Shown in pieces: positions 1-8,358 of a DNA stretch of 64,000 nt (within the stretch, counting starts at the first letter, position 1; every line of letters begins with the position of its first letter). Where the stretch lies: contig NZ_OX366364.1 of NCBI RefSeq assembly GCF_947251645.1, positions 806,001-870,000 on the forward strand. Direction: 5' to 3'. The notes under the pieces are model-generated. The model made no database searches. It was not told where the DNA came from and saw only the letters and a list, made by a program, of their open reading frames with translations. The stretch comes from Wolbachia endosymbiont (group A) of Bibio marci (GTDB taxonomy: Bacteria; Pseudomonadota; Alphaproteobacteria; Rickettsiales; Anaplasmataceae). A program made the position numbers and the translations under genes.

Positions 1-1
1 T

Positions 2-439
2 GCTTATGGGCCAAAACTGCATGGTATGGTGAAGGATAAGCAAAAATTGAATGAGATGGTGGAAAATAGTTTAACTAAAGTTGGCTTATGGGAAGAATTA
101 AAAGACAGATTGCAAGATAGCGCACTCAATTTATCTGGTGGCCAACAACAGAGGCTATGCATCGCTCGCGCAATTGCAGTGAAGCCAACTATTTTATTAA
201 TGGATGAACCGTGCTCTGCTCTTGATCCAATGGCAACCAATGCAATTGAAAATCTTATACAAGAGCTGAAATTAAGATTTACCATAATTATGGTAACTCA
301 TTCAATGAAACAAGCTAAAAAGTTATCTGATAGTGTAATTTTCTTTCATAATGGCAAGATCGTTGAATCTGGAAGCACTCAAGAAATATTCGAAAATGCT
401 CAATCTCCCTTAACAAAGGAGTATATCCTGGATCATTAA
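2..439 (+). CDS. pstB: Phosphate ABC transporter ATPase PstB, 5' end outside window
   Basis: This is the C-terminal part of the ATPase that powers phosphate uptake through the PstSCAB inner-membrane transporter. The reading frame is open to the window edge (A-Y-G-P-K-L before the first internal ATG at 26), so the true start lies to the left. Visible motifs are the ABC signature LSGGQQQR, the Walker B segment ILLMDEP followed by CSALDP, and the H-loop histidine in VTHSMKQA. The DEPCSALDP form, together with the PstB-like tail ending in [11 protein letters not shown], fits PstB better than other importers. The gene ends in TAA at 437-439 and is followed by repeat-filled intergenic DNA. Assignment to PstB rather than another ABC ATPase is an inference from sequence style. 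Confidence 0.85.
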   Translation, partial: AYGPKLHGMVKDKQKLNEMVENSLTKVGLWEELKDRLQDSALNLSGGQQQRLCIARAIAVKPTILLMDEPCSALDPMATNAIENLIQELKLRFTIIMVTHSMKQAKKLSDSVIFFHNGKIVESGSTQEIFENAQSPLTKEYILDH

Positions 440-510
440 ATTTCTGTCATCAAAGTAGCTTGACTACTTTAAAAAATGTACCCGTATGCCGTATCTGTCG
501 TTCAGCATGG

Positions 511-696
511 TATAGCTAAACTGACTTAGATTTACCGACAATCGTCATCCCGCTGCTTGTTAGCGGGATCTATAGCTAAAGTGGCTTAGGTTTACCTACA
601 ATTTGAAAAACAACAAATTCGTCATTCCGCTACTAGTTAGCGGATGAGATACCGCGGCGGTATGACGTAGGGAAACCTGACTTGCACTAGCTATAG
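511..696. repeat. Palindromic intergenic repeat (two-hairpin element)
   Basis: This fills much of the 345-bp gap between pstB and rmuC. It contains the two hairpins seen throughout the window: CGTCATtCCGCTA...TAGCGGAATGACG-type and gataccGCGG...CCGCggtatgacg-type. It starts with TATAGCTAA and ends with an inverted CTATAG, and carries two copies of the left half. No gene is seen in the gap. Confidence 0.8.
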
Positions 697-784
697 ATCT
701 AAAGTGAAACTTGAGTGAGAAATATTTAAGTAATAATTTTCCGCCACAAACAATACTTTCTTTGTTTGCTAGTGCAATAGAAGT

Positions 785-2116
785 CTAATCTACTTTCAAT
801 TCCCCAGTATGTAAACTGCGCGGTAAGGACTCTAATTCCTTTGCAGCACTTAAACTTTTATTTTTTGCATGTATACCAAGCTTATTGAATTCTCGAGCAG
901 CAGGAAACACTCTTGCTTCAAGCGAACCAGCGGTTTTATTGTAATGATCGACAGCGCTTTTTAAGCTCCTGCGCAAATTATCAAAGTTTTCACCCATTGT
1001 GCAAATGCGCTCATATAAAATATGACCTAGTTCACTGATTTTCTTTGCGTTTTCAGCTATCATCTCCTGCTTCCATCCATACGCTATTGCTCTCAGCAAC
1101 GCAATTAGAGTGATCGGTGTTGCAATGATCACTTTTTTTTCCACTCCAATCTCTATCAAAGCGGGCTCATATTCCAGTGCTGCGCTAAAAACCCCCTCCC
1201 CTGTTAAGAAAAGTACCACAAGTTCTGGCGTATTTTCAAATTGATTCCAATACTCTTTTTTACCCAAGTCATTTATGTGTTTTTTTATTGCCAGGGAATG
1301 GTTCTTTAATTTCTCCTTTTGTATTTGCAAATCATTTTGTGATATAGCATCCATGTAAGAATCAAGCGGCACTTTAGCATCTATTATTATTTGCTTTCCA
1401 GATGGCATTTTGATTATTAAATCAGGACGCAATAAATTATCCTCGTTTTTATCAATCACTGACGGCTGAGTAAAAAAATCGCAATACTCAATCATTCCTG
1501 CCATTTCTACCACTCTTTTGAGTTGCATTTCACCCCATTTGCCCCTAATGTGAGGTTTCCTCAGGGCATTAGCAAGGTTGGAAGTTTGGTTCATCAGCGC
1601 TCCAATTTGCTCCTTTAAACCTTCATAGGCCCCTACCCTCTCCTTTTCTAGCTCACGTATTTCATTATCGAATTTTTCTAATTTTTCTTTTATTGGAGTT
1701 ACAACTTCGTTGATCGTTGCTTGTCTTTTTTTGAAATCGCTTTCCGTTTCTTTTAATTTACTATCGATTACTTCCTTTGCTAAGTTCAGAAAATTATTGT
1801 TATTTGTTTGCAAAGCATCAAGAGAGAGCGCTTTAAAAGTGTTTGTTAATCTCTCCTCTGCTTTTGTTAGTAATTCTATTTCCTTTTTCTTTTCCTCACG
1901 TTCTTTTTGCAAAGTTACTTCAAGTTCTGCTCTTTTGACCCTTAAATCAACTATTTCTTCATTCTTCGTAAGCAAACTTTGCTTTGTTTCTTGAAGTTCT
2001 TGCTCTAATTTACATAAATTACCCTCAAGGTTTGCTTTCTTTTCGCTCAGTTTTTTTACGATAATGTAGAAAAATAGTAATAGAGAGACAACCAGAGCTA
2101 TAGAATTGAAAAGCAT
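785..2116 (-). CDS. rmuC: DNA recombination protein RmuC homologue
   Basis: RmuC-family protein of 443 aa, within the usual family range. The N-terminus has one membrane-spanning segment (residues about 3-20), followed by a long charged coiled coil (about 25-170). The conserved nuclease-like RmuC domain follows, with HIRGKWGEMQLKRVVE, LRPDLIIKMP and IIIDAKVPLDSY (a PD-(D/E)XK-like D...DAK arrangement). In E. coli the family limits inversions and rearrangements at short inverted repeats. That is of interest in a genome full of such repeats, but the link is only inference. The start is the ATG at 2116. A terminator-like hairpin lies between this gene and the next one upstream. Confidence 0.93.
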   Translation of the reverse strand: MLFNSIALVVSLLLFFYIIVKKLSEKKANLEGNLCKLEQELQETKQSLLTKNEEIVDLRVKRAELEVTLQKEREEKKKEIELLTKAEERLTNTFKALSLDALQTNNNNFLNLAKEVIDSKLKETESDFKKRQATINEVVTPIKEKLEKFDNEIRELEKERVGAYEGLKEQIGALMNQTSNLANALRKPHIRGKWGEMQLKRVVEMAGMIEYCDFFTQPSVIDKNEDNLLRPDLIIKMPSGKQIIIDAKVPLDSYMDAISQNDLQIQKEKLKNHSLAIKKHINDLGKKEYWNQFENTPELVVLFLTGEGVFSAALEYEPALIEIGVEKKVIIATPITLIALLRAIAYGWKQEMIAENAKKISELGHILYERICTMGENFDNLRRSLKSAVDHYNKTAGSLEARVFPAAREFNKLGIHAKNKSLSAAKELESLPRSLHTGELKVD

Positions 2117-2172
2117 CAGAATAAAAAAACTGCGTTTACAATTCTATATGATTTTTGTGTATATAAGAAAGA

Positions 2173-2205
2173 AAAAAAGGAGCACCTCTTGAGGTGCTCT
2201 TTTTG
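2173..2205 (-). terminator. Rho-independent terminator of the small unknown gene
   Basis: AGCACCTC (2181-2188) and GAGGTGCT (2191-2198) form an 8-bp stem, extendable by one or two pairs, with a two-base loop. The A-run at 2173-2178 becomes a T-run on the minus strand, just after the 2230-2565 gene, so it is well placed to end that transcript. Confidence 0.75.
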
Positions 2206-2229
2206 AAGATTTAGCTATTACAGTAACTG

Positions 2230-2565
2230 TTAGATGCTATTTCTACGACCAATACAAGCAGTTCGTGGTTGCACTTCTGACTCAGTAGTTTCTGAATTTG
2301 GTAACCAAGGTTGATTTTCTTCTGCATCAAAAAACTCCTCTTCTAAAGCAGCAGGTGAGTTTGCTCCCTCTGGAATAACAATATCATTAATAGCAGTACC
2401 ATTAACTTGAGATTTACTTGGTACTTGACTTCTCGGTTGACTAGTTCCACCTGCTTGATTTGTCTTGTTACCAGACTTCCACCCTGATGAAATTTTTCTT
2501 GCAATCCATGAAATCCCTGTGTGATCAGCAATCCACTTAAAAAACTTTTTTATGTTTTTCCACAT
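2230..2565 (-). CDS. Small unknown protein, 111 aa
   Basis: I do not recognise a family. The N-terminus is a short basic, aromatic stretch (MWKNIKKFFKWIADHTGIS) that could form an amphipathic helix. It is followed by a polar serine/glutamine-rich middle and an acidic tail with one cysteine. The start at 2565 is supported by a TAAGGAG ribosome site 8 bases upstream, and a terminator hairpin follows the stop. These signals argue for a real expressed gene despite its small size. It may be a peripheral membrane or secreted protein, but nothing in the sequence decides this. Confidence 0.65.
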   Translation of the reverse strand: MWKNIKKFFKWIADHTGISWIARKISSGWKSGNKTNQAGGTSQPRSQVPSKSQVNGTAINDIVIPEGANSPAALEEEFFDAEENQPWLPNSETTESEVQPRTACIGRRNSI

Positions 2566-2668
2566 ATTTTACTCCTTAAATTAATAATAAATTAACTGAA
2601 TTATTTCATAAATAGTATAACATGTCAACTATTTTTTACTTTAAAGAGAAAATAGACTTCTCACATTA

Positions 2669-2808
2669 TATAGCTAACCCAAGAAAGGTTTTCCTACGTC
2701 ATACCGCGATTTATTCGCGGTATCTCAGCATAGATTCCGCTAACAAGTAGCGGAATGACGAATTTTTGTTTTTCAAACTGTCGGTAAATCTAAGTCAGTT
2801 TAGCTATA
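2669..2808. repeat. Palindromic intergenic repeat, complete copy
   Basis: This is a near-complete 140-bp copy, with TATAGCTAA at the left end and TTAGCTATA at the right. The inner hairpins are built on ACCGCGATTTATTCGCGGT and TTCCGCTAACAAGTAGCGGAA. It occupies the 369-bp gap between the small unknown gene and the capsid gene. The rest of the gap (2809-2934) holds a fragment of the second repeat family (GTCAAGCACTGGAATGACATC) and no gene. Confidence 0.85.
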
Positions 2809-2934
2809 TGTGTCAAGCACTGGAATGACATCGTCGTAACATTATACCGTATTACAATGTTCGTACAGTAAGCCATAGGATGGAGCTATACAAAAAGAAG
2901 TAAAACGGCTATAAAGATGATGCTGCGGAAGTTT

Positions 2935-4134
2935 TTAGTACTTGCTCGCAACTTTCAACAATTTAATAGCACTGGTGTTTACAACCTCTCCGCCGACACG
3001 CTTAGTGACAAAAAACCTCACATAAGGTTTATTCGTATAAGGGTCTCTTAATATTCTCATTCCTCTGTTATCTACAATCTTATAAGCTTGTTTGAAATCT
3101 GCCATCGCAATTACTGGTAGCTGAATGTTTGATGCAGGTGGCATATCGGCAGACTGGTATACTGGCACTCCCATTAAGGTATCTGGAGCTTCAAGCGACA
3201 AACTTGGTTGCCAAAGATATTGACCTGTTTGAGCTTTTAGTAGCCTAACATTCTTCAACGTACTCCTGTTCATCAAAAATGATGCGTTTTTGGAATAATA
3301 TTCGTCCAGAGAGTAATACAACACCATTATTGAATCGCTATCCAATTTTTCAGTTTTAACTTGCTCTATTTTATTATAACTGTTTCCATTTTCATAAGCT
3401 AAAATCCCTTTTGGTTGAAAAGTGCCCTCACCCTTAATGAAGGCTTCGCTTTCTTCCTTGCTAAAAGTCTCGGCAATCTTTTCCACCAGCCAACTCTCAA
3501 CATCGACAAACGCATCATCGAGTAACTTTTGTGATATCTGTGGTTGAGCATATAATTCGTAAGTTGTTATGGAAATTTTTTGGATTTTAGGTGTGTCCGT
3601 ATCTTTTGCAAAATCATACTTAGATTTATTACCACCGTCCTCATCATCTACTGTTTCACTACTCCAACCTGCACCGGCACGGTCAAAATCTTCTATAATG
3701 TAATCCAATGTTTCAGTAGAGATTCTTTGACTGGAGCATATTTGTCGCATTGGGGACGAATCAGTTACGCGCTTGTTTATGCGTTTTACAATATGCGGAG
3801 TAACTAGATACCCTCCGATATCATTATCATCTCCACTGAGGGTTTTGTGTGATAAACCGCTTTCCATTCCCTTGCGGATATAATCAGAAAAATATTTATC
3901 GCTTGTGCTAAAATCTGTATTTACTTCTGGACGTTGAGCTGCAGTTTCGATCAAGTCTAAACGCTCTTTGCAACTATCAATGGTATTATTTACCTTGCAT
4001 AGCTGCTCAATTATTGCAGAATCAGCACGCCCTTTGCTTTCAATTTCTTTTAGTTTGCGATCATTTATTAATTTAAATTGCTCCCATGATGAAGCGAGTT
4101 CATTGATACGGTGAGCGATATCGGTAAGTGACAT
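2935..4134 (-). CDS. Orphan HK97-family phage/GTA-type major capsid protein
   Basis: A 399-aa protein with the layout of HK97-fold major capsid proteins. The N-terminal helical scaffold-like region spans roughly residues 1-85, followed by the capsid core starting near GGYLVTPHIVKRINKR. The core includes the substrate-like AGAGWSSET segment, the helix QPQISQKLLDDAFVDVESWL, the AQTGQYLWQPS stretch and MGVPVY. It is full length, with no internal stop, and its start has a good AAGGAGG site. No portal, terminase, protease or tail gene lies nearby. The form resembles capsids of gene-transfer-agent type in Alphaproteobacteria, but that link is inference. The intact frame suggests selection for some retained use. 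Confidence 0.85.
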   Translation of the reverse strand: MSLTDIAHRINELASSWEQFKLINDRKLKEIESKGRADSAIIEQLCKVNNTIDSCKERLDLIETAAQRPEVNTDFSTSDKYFSDYIRKGMESGLSHKTLSGDDNDIGGYLVTPHIVKRINKRVTDSSPMRQICSSQRISTETLDYIIEDFDRAGAGWSSETVDDEDGGNKSKYDFAKDTDTPKIQKISITTYELYAQPQISQKLLDDAFVDVESWLVEKIAETFSKEESEAFIKGEGTFQPKGILAYENGNSYNKIEQVKTEKLDSDSIMVLYYSLDEYYSKNASFLMNRSTLKNVRLLKAQTGQYLWQPSLSLEAPDTLMGVPVYQSADMPPASNIQLPVIAMADFKQAYKIVDNRGMRILRDPYTNKPYVRFFVTKRVGGEVVNTSAIKLLKVASKY

Positions 4135-4232
4135 AATAGCCTCCTTTGAAAATGAAAATATAGTTAAAAATTTCCTCAGTGTTGCGCTACCTCGGGTGCA
4201 GTTTGTGCCTACTCTTTCTTTAGAATTTAAAG

Positions 4233-4450
4233 GAAAAATCTCATCATTCCGCCACTTGTTAGCGGAATCTATGCCGAGATACCGTGGCGGTATGACGTGT
4301 TAGCTATAGCTGAGATACCGTGGCGGTATGACATAACGACAAATTCGTCATTCCGCTACTTGTTAGCGGAATCTATGCCGAGATACCGCGGCGGTATGAC
4401 GTGTTAGCTATAGCTGAGATACCGTGGCGGTATGACGTACTAGCTATAGA
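4233..4450. repeat. Two tandem copies of the palindromic repeat
   Basis: The pair of hairpins (CATTCCGCTACTTGTTAGCG... and GAGATACCGYGGCGGTATGAC) occurs twice in a row, with one extra GAGATACCGTGGCGGTATGAC unit after each. The 489-bp gap between the capsid gene and pyrF holds nothing else recognisable. The remaining AT-rich DNA (4451-4623) has no gene. Confidence 0.8.
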
Positions 4451-4623
4451 AAATGCTCATTGGAATGGTAAAAACCTCGAAAACAATGTGGCACTACTAA
4501 ATAGTACCACGCTAGATATTATAAACTTAATTTAATAATTAAATTAAGCAAGGTAAAATGAAAGATAATAACACTATATGACGTTCGTTTTTTTGTGTCA
4601 AGCACTTTTTTTATCTGCTTCAA

Positions 4624-5292
4624 TTAGATAAGGGATTTCAATATTAATTCTGCACTACTTGCAGTTTTTGTAATGGGTCTGCCAATGACGATATAATCAG
4701 CTCCTGAATTTATTGCTTCTCTTGGTGTTGCTGTTCTTTTTTGGTCGTCATGACCTGGATCTATACGAATTCCTGGAGTAATAATTTTAAAGTCTTCACC
4801 GCATTCTCGGCGCACTTCTTGAGCTTCCAATGCAGAACAGACTATTCCATAGAGTCCAATCTTTTTTGCAAGCTTTGCAAGCAAAATTACCTGTGATTTT
4901 GCCTCTCTTGCTACTCCAAGCTCGTTTAAATCCTCATTGCTCATACTAGTTAGCACCGTTACTCCAATCAGCTTTATTTTTGTGCCTTGCACTACACTTA
5001 GCGCTTCTTCAAGCATTTTTGTTCCACCGCTGATGTGCAGAGTTAACATTTCAACGTTCAGAACTTTTATTACTTCAACTGTTTTAGCTACAGTGTTTGG
5101 AATGTCATGCAATTTCAGATCTAAAAAAATTGGTACATTGCATTTTGCAACTTCTTGCACTCCAGAGAGACCATGAGCAGCAAAAAATTCTAATCCCAGC
5201 TTTACCATGCCAACTTTACCACATAGAGCATTAGCTAGAGAAATAGCCTCATTTAAGTCTTGTGTATCCAGTGCGCATATTATTGGGTTCAT
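4624..5292 (-). CDS. pyrF: Orotidine 5'-phosphate decarboxylase
   Basis: Catalyses the last step of UMP synthesis, decarboxylating OMP. The 222-aa length is normal. The catalytic D-x-K-x-x-D motif is seen in FLDLKLHDIPNTV, the N-terminus ICALDT supplies the first conserved aspartate, and the phosphate-binding end TPGIR...DYIVIGRPIT is intact. The start ATG is preceded by AAGGAGGT. It is transcribed in the same direction as the coiled-coil genes upstream and stands alone with respect to other pyrimidine genes except pyrG, 9 kb away. Confidence 0.96.
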   Translation of the reverse strand: MNPIICALDTQDLNEAISLANALCGKVGMVKLGLEFFAAHGLSGVQEVAKCNVPIFLDLKLHDIPNTVAKTVEVIKVLNVEMLTLHISGGTKMLEEALSVVQGTKIKLIGVTVLTSMSNEDLNELGVAREAKSQVILLAKLAKKIGLYGIVCSALEAQEVRRECGEDFKIITPGIRIDPGHDDQKRTATPREAINSGADYIVIGRPITKTASSAELILKSLI

Positions 5293-5328
5293 TATATACC
5301 TCCTTGTACAATTTTTTTTATAATAAGA

Positions 5329-6726
5329 CTAATCATCGCACTTTACAAGTTCTACATTCCGGAATTGACTGCGTCTACAACGTTCTGCCCATGGTGAAAT
5401 TGGCAACTTGGTCGGAGTGGATAAACAGCTGTTAGGTAATCCATATCCAGAATCTCCCTCGGATTCATATTCAGGATCTCCTGCATGTAAAGGAACAGAT
5501 GTTTCGTTTGGCGATGATGCATATACAAGATCTTCCAGCAAAGAAGCAGGCGTTTCGTCTGACAAAAGTCGTGCAATTTCTTTTTGTAACGCAAACTTTA
5601 ATATTTGAGTCGTGTTTAATATTGCTTTTTCATCATTATCTCCTGTTGGTCCTTCTATTTGGTCTGTTATACAGCTTATCAACAGTTGCATAAAATCTAC
5701 TTGTTCTTTCTTCTCTTTCAAAAAACCTTCTTCAAGTTGTTCTATTTGAGTAGCTTGCTCCCGAAGTGAATCTTGTAACTCTTTTACCTCATTGTTACAA
5801 TCTTTTCTTATTCCGTCTAACTCAGAAGATTGATTTTCAATTAAACCATTTGCTTCATCTAACTCTTTAAATCTCTTTTTTAATTCTTGAGATAAGTTTT
5901 TATTTTTCTGATTAATTTCTTTAAATCTACATTGTAACTCATCTAATTCTACATAAAGTTCTTCTTGTCTTTTATATAATTCTTCTTTTTTATTATATAA
6001 TGTATGTTTTTCTTTACATAATTTTTCTGTTTTCTTACATAATTCCTCTTTTTCTTTAGATAATTTTTCTATTTCTTTATGAAATTCTTCATTTTTTAAC
6101 TCTACATGTTTATTATTGTCTATTTTCCTTTTCAATTCCGTTATGCGTTCTTCTTTTTTAGCTATATCATTTTCTTTTTCTTGTAACTGTTCACATAAAC
6201 GCGAGATTTTACAAAGTAATTCTTCTTCTTGCTCACCAAGCTCATCTTTTTCCTTCATTATTTTTTCTAATTTGCCTGTTATTTCAAATACACGGTTTAT
6301 TTTAGCTTCTAATTTTTGCTCTAAAGATTCTTTTTCTTTAAGAAGAGATTCTCTCTCAACTTCTAACTCATTTACTTTCTGATTCAATTTTTTTGCTCTC
6401 TTGTCTAAATTTTGCTTTTCTCGAGTTAATTCACGTGATTGATTCTTTAATTTTTCCACTTCTTTGTTTGCAGCTTCTTTTGCCAGAGTTATTTTATTTT
6501 CTAACTCTTGCTCTTTTTGAGCGAATTTATTTCTCTCAATCTCTATTTTCTTATTATTACGAATTATTTTATATAAAAGTGCAAGCACCAAAATAGATAA
6601 TGCAGCTAAAGCAAGAATTAGAGGAAGAGGCACATTAGAAGTTACAATAAGCGCTAAAGATGTAAGTAACGTCAAGGAACTAGCTATAAAATAAAATGTG
6701 TTAGCTTTGTTAAACAAATTGCTCAT
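5329..6726 (-). CDS. Coiled-coil protein with N-terminal membrane hairpin
   Basis: About 465 aa. After a short start (MSNLFNKANTFYF) come two hydrophobic segments, roughly residues 13-55, then about 300 residues of lysine/glutamate-rich heptad-like coiled coil. A C-terminal tail rich in S, P and acidic residues includes EGDSGYGLP. I chose the ATG at 6726 rather than 6744 because GGAGG lies at the right distance before it. The protein is probably anchored in the inner membrane with a long rod, though sidedness cannot be told. A diverged paralogue, now broken, lies immediately upstream (6800-8305), so the pair arose by tandem duplication. No enzyme domain is seen. A host-directed role is possible but unproven. 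Confidence 0.75.
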   Translation of the reverse strand: MSNLFNKANTFYFIASSLTLLTSLALIVTSNVPLPLILALAALSILVLALLYKIIRNNKKIEIERNKFAQKEQELENKITLAKEAANKEVEKLKNQSRELTREKQNLDKRAKKLNQKVNELEVERESLLKEKESLEQKLEAKINRVFEITGKLEKIMKEKDELGEQEEELLCKISRLCEQLQEKENDIAKKEERITELKRKIDNNKHVELKNEEFHKEIEKLSKEKEELCKKTEKLCKEKHTLYNKKEELYKRQEELYVELDELQCRFKEINQKNKNLSQELKKRFKELDEANGLIENQSSELDGIRKDCNNEVKELQDSLREQATQIEQLEEGFLKEKKEQVDFMQLLISCITDQIEGPTGDNDEKAILNTTQILKFALQKEIARLLSDETPASLLEDLVYASSPNETSVPLHAGDPEYESEGDSGYGLPNSCLSTPTKLPISPWAERCRRSQFRNVELVKCDD

Positions 6727-6799
6727 TACCCCTCCTCCATACACAAAGCAGTCTTGTATATATTTGTTAAGATTCTCTTATCTGTGGAGGTTCCTGCAC

Positions 6800-8305
6800 T
6801 TACATCTTTAAGGTGTGATAGGAATTATTTGTTGTATCTTTAAAAGGCGATGAATGAGGGCTGTTTATATTTGTATCAAGACTTTCGTGATTTAGTTGCT
6901 CTGAATTTTCTTTATTCTCATCCTCATCTTCCTTTTTAGGAGATAGAGATTTTCTAAGATATCTTCTTGGTATGGATGTGTGAGGAGAAAGTGGTTTCGG
7001 GAAAGTTAGTCCATTAGCGAGCTTATTTTCACCTGTTCCTTTAAATTCTGATGAATGTTCACTACTTATATCTAGTTGATTATTTATACCTAACTTTTCA
7101 TATATAGGTTGCATAAATTCATCAACTGCTTCTTGTATACGGTCTGTATCTTGCATGTCTTGTTCTTCTAAATTAAAAAGTCCTTGCTCTACTCTTTCTT
7201 TCACTACACTGAGTACAGTAAATACTGTTTTCGTTACATATTCTCTCTTTTTTTCTTCAAATTTATTTACATTTTTCTTGTAATCATCCTTAACGTTTAT
7301 TGATTGATTAACAAGTTCTTCCTCGTCTGCTTTTAAAGATAATAATGCCTCTTCCAGCTCCTCAATTTTAGATAAGTGCTTTTTCTCCTTTGTACTTAAT
7401 TTGTCAACTTCATTTTTAAAACGAGTGTGCTCTTGACGCTCATAACTAACTTCACCTTCTAATCTTTTCTTTTCCCTTTCCAACTGGTATAACTTCTTCT
7501 CTAATTCTTTTATGTCGTTACTTAATTCTTTTTCTCTTTTCTTTAATTCCTCCTTCAGAGAGGAAGCTTCATCACTTTTTATTCTTAACTGCACTACTAA
7601 TTCTTCTACTTTTTTTCTTAATTCTGTTTCTAATTGTATCTTTTCTTTTTCTAACATAGTTAATTGATGATTTAGAGAAGAAACCTTCTCTTTTAATTTA
7701 CAAGGTAAGTCATTGTATTCATGTTCTAAGTTGCTCAGTTTGTTCTTCATCTCACATAATTCACCTTGTAAATTACCTTTTTTTTCATTTAGTTTCGTAT
7801 TTTCATCACGTAACTCTTTAGTAAAATCAAGAGAATTTTTCTTTTCACATTCTAACTGACTTACTTTCTTATTCAATTTTTTTATTCTCTCATCTAAACC
7901 TTACTTTTCTCGAGTTAATCTATTTAGTTGATTATTCAATTCCTCCACTTCTTTGCTTGCAGCTTCTTTAGCTTCTTTTCCTAAAGTTATTTTATTTTCT
8001 AACTCTTGTACCTTGCTCTCAAATTATTGTTTTACGTTAGCCAGCTTTTGCTCTTTTTCAGCAAATTTATTTTTCTCAACCTCTATTTTCTTAATCATTT
8101 TACATGAAAGTGCAAGCACCAAAACAGAAAGTATAGACAAACTCAAGGCAACAGGAAGAGCTACATTAAAGGCTGCAACTGAAGACAAGAACTCAACATA
8201 AGGAGCAACAGCAAGTGTCCCAGATGCAAGCAATGCTAAAGTAGCAAAAGCACCAGCTATAAGATATGGTGCATTGGTTTTACTATACAAATCCCTCATC
8301 CTCAC
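6800..8305 (-). pseudogene. Coiled-coil/membrane paralogue with two in-frame stops
   Basis: Two open segments (8305-8024 and 7876-6800) lie in the same frame, separated by TAA codons at 8024-8026 and 7901-7903. Read through, they give about 500 residues: an N-terminal membrane hairpin (SKTNAPYLIAGAFATLAL...), a coiled coil and a serine/proline tail. This matches the layout of the neighbouring 5329-6726 gene, and the join region LTREK-stop-GLDERIKKLNKK lines up with LTREKQNLDKRAKKLNQ there, so one stop looks like a CAA to TAA change. The downstream part remains open for 358 codons, so the loss is either recent or that part is still made from an internal start. Confidence 0.8.
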
Positions 8306-8358
8306 AACTAATAATGATTATAATAGCATGGATATCAAAGGAAGTAAAGCTATAAAAA

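Noticed and set aside
4..285. Minus-strand frame opposite pstB
   Set aside because: It is antisense to the conserved ABC ATPase motifs and has no ribosome site or family resemblance.
2935..4134. Capsid gene considered as part of a WO prophage
   Set aside because: No WO structural, integrase or eukaryotic-association genes are near, and the protein is HK97/GTA-like rather than the usual WO capsid type.
4233..4450. Regular hairpins considered as tRNA genes or attachment sites
   Set aside because: They lack cloverleaf arms and anticodon loops and match the genome-wide palindromic family.
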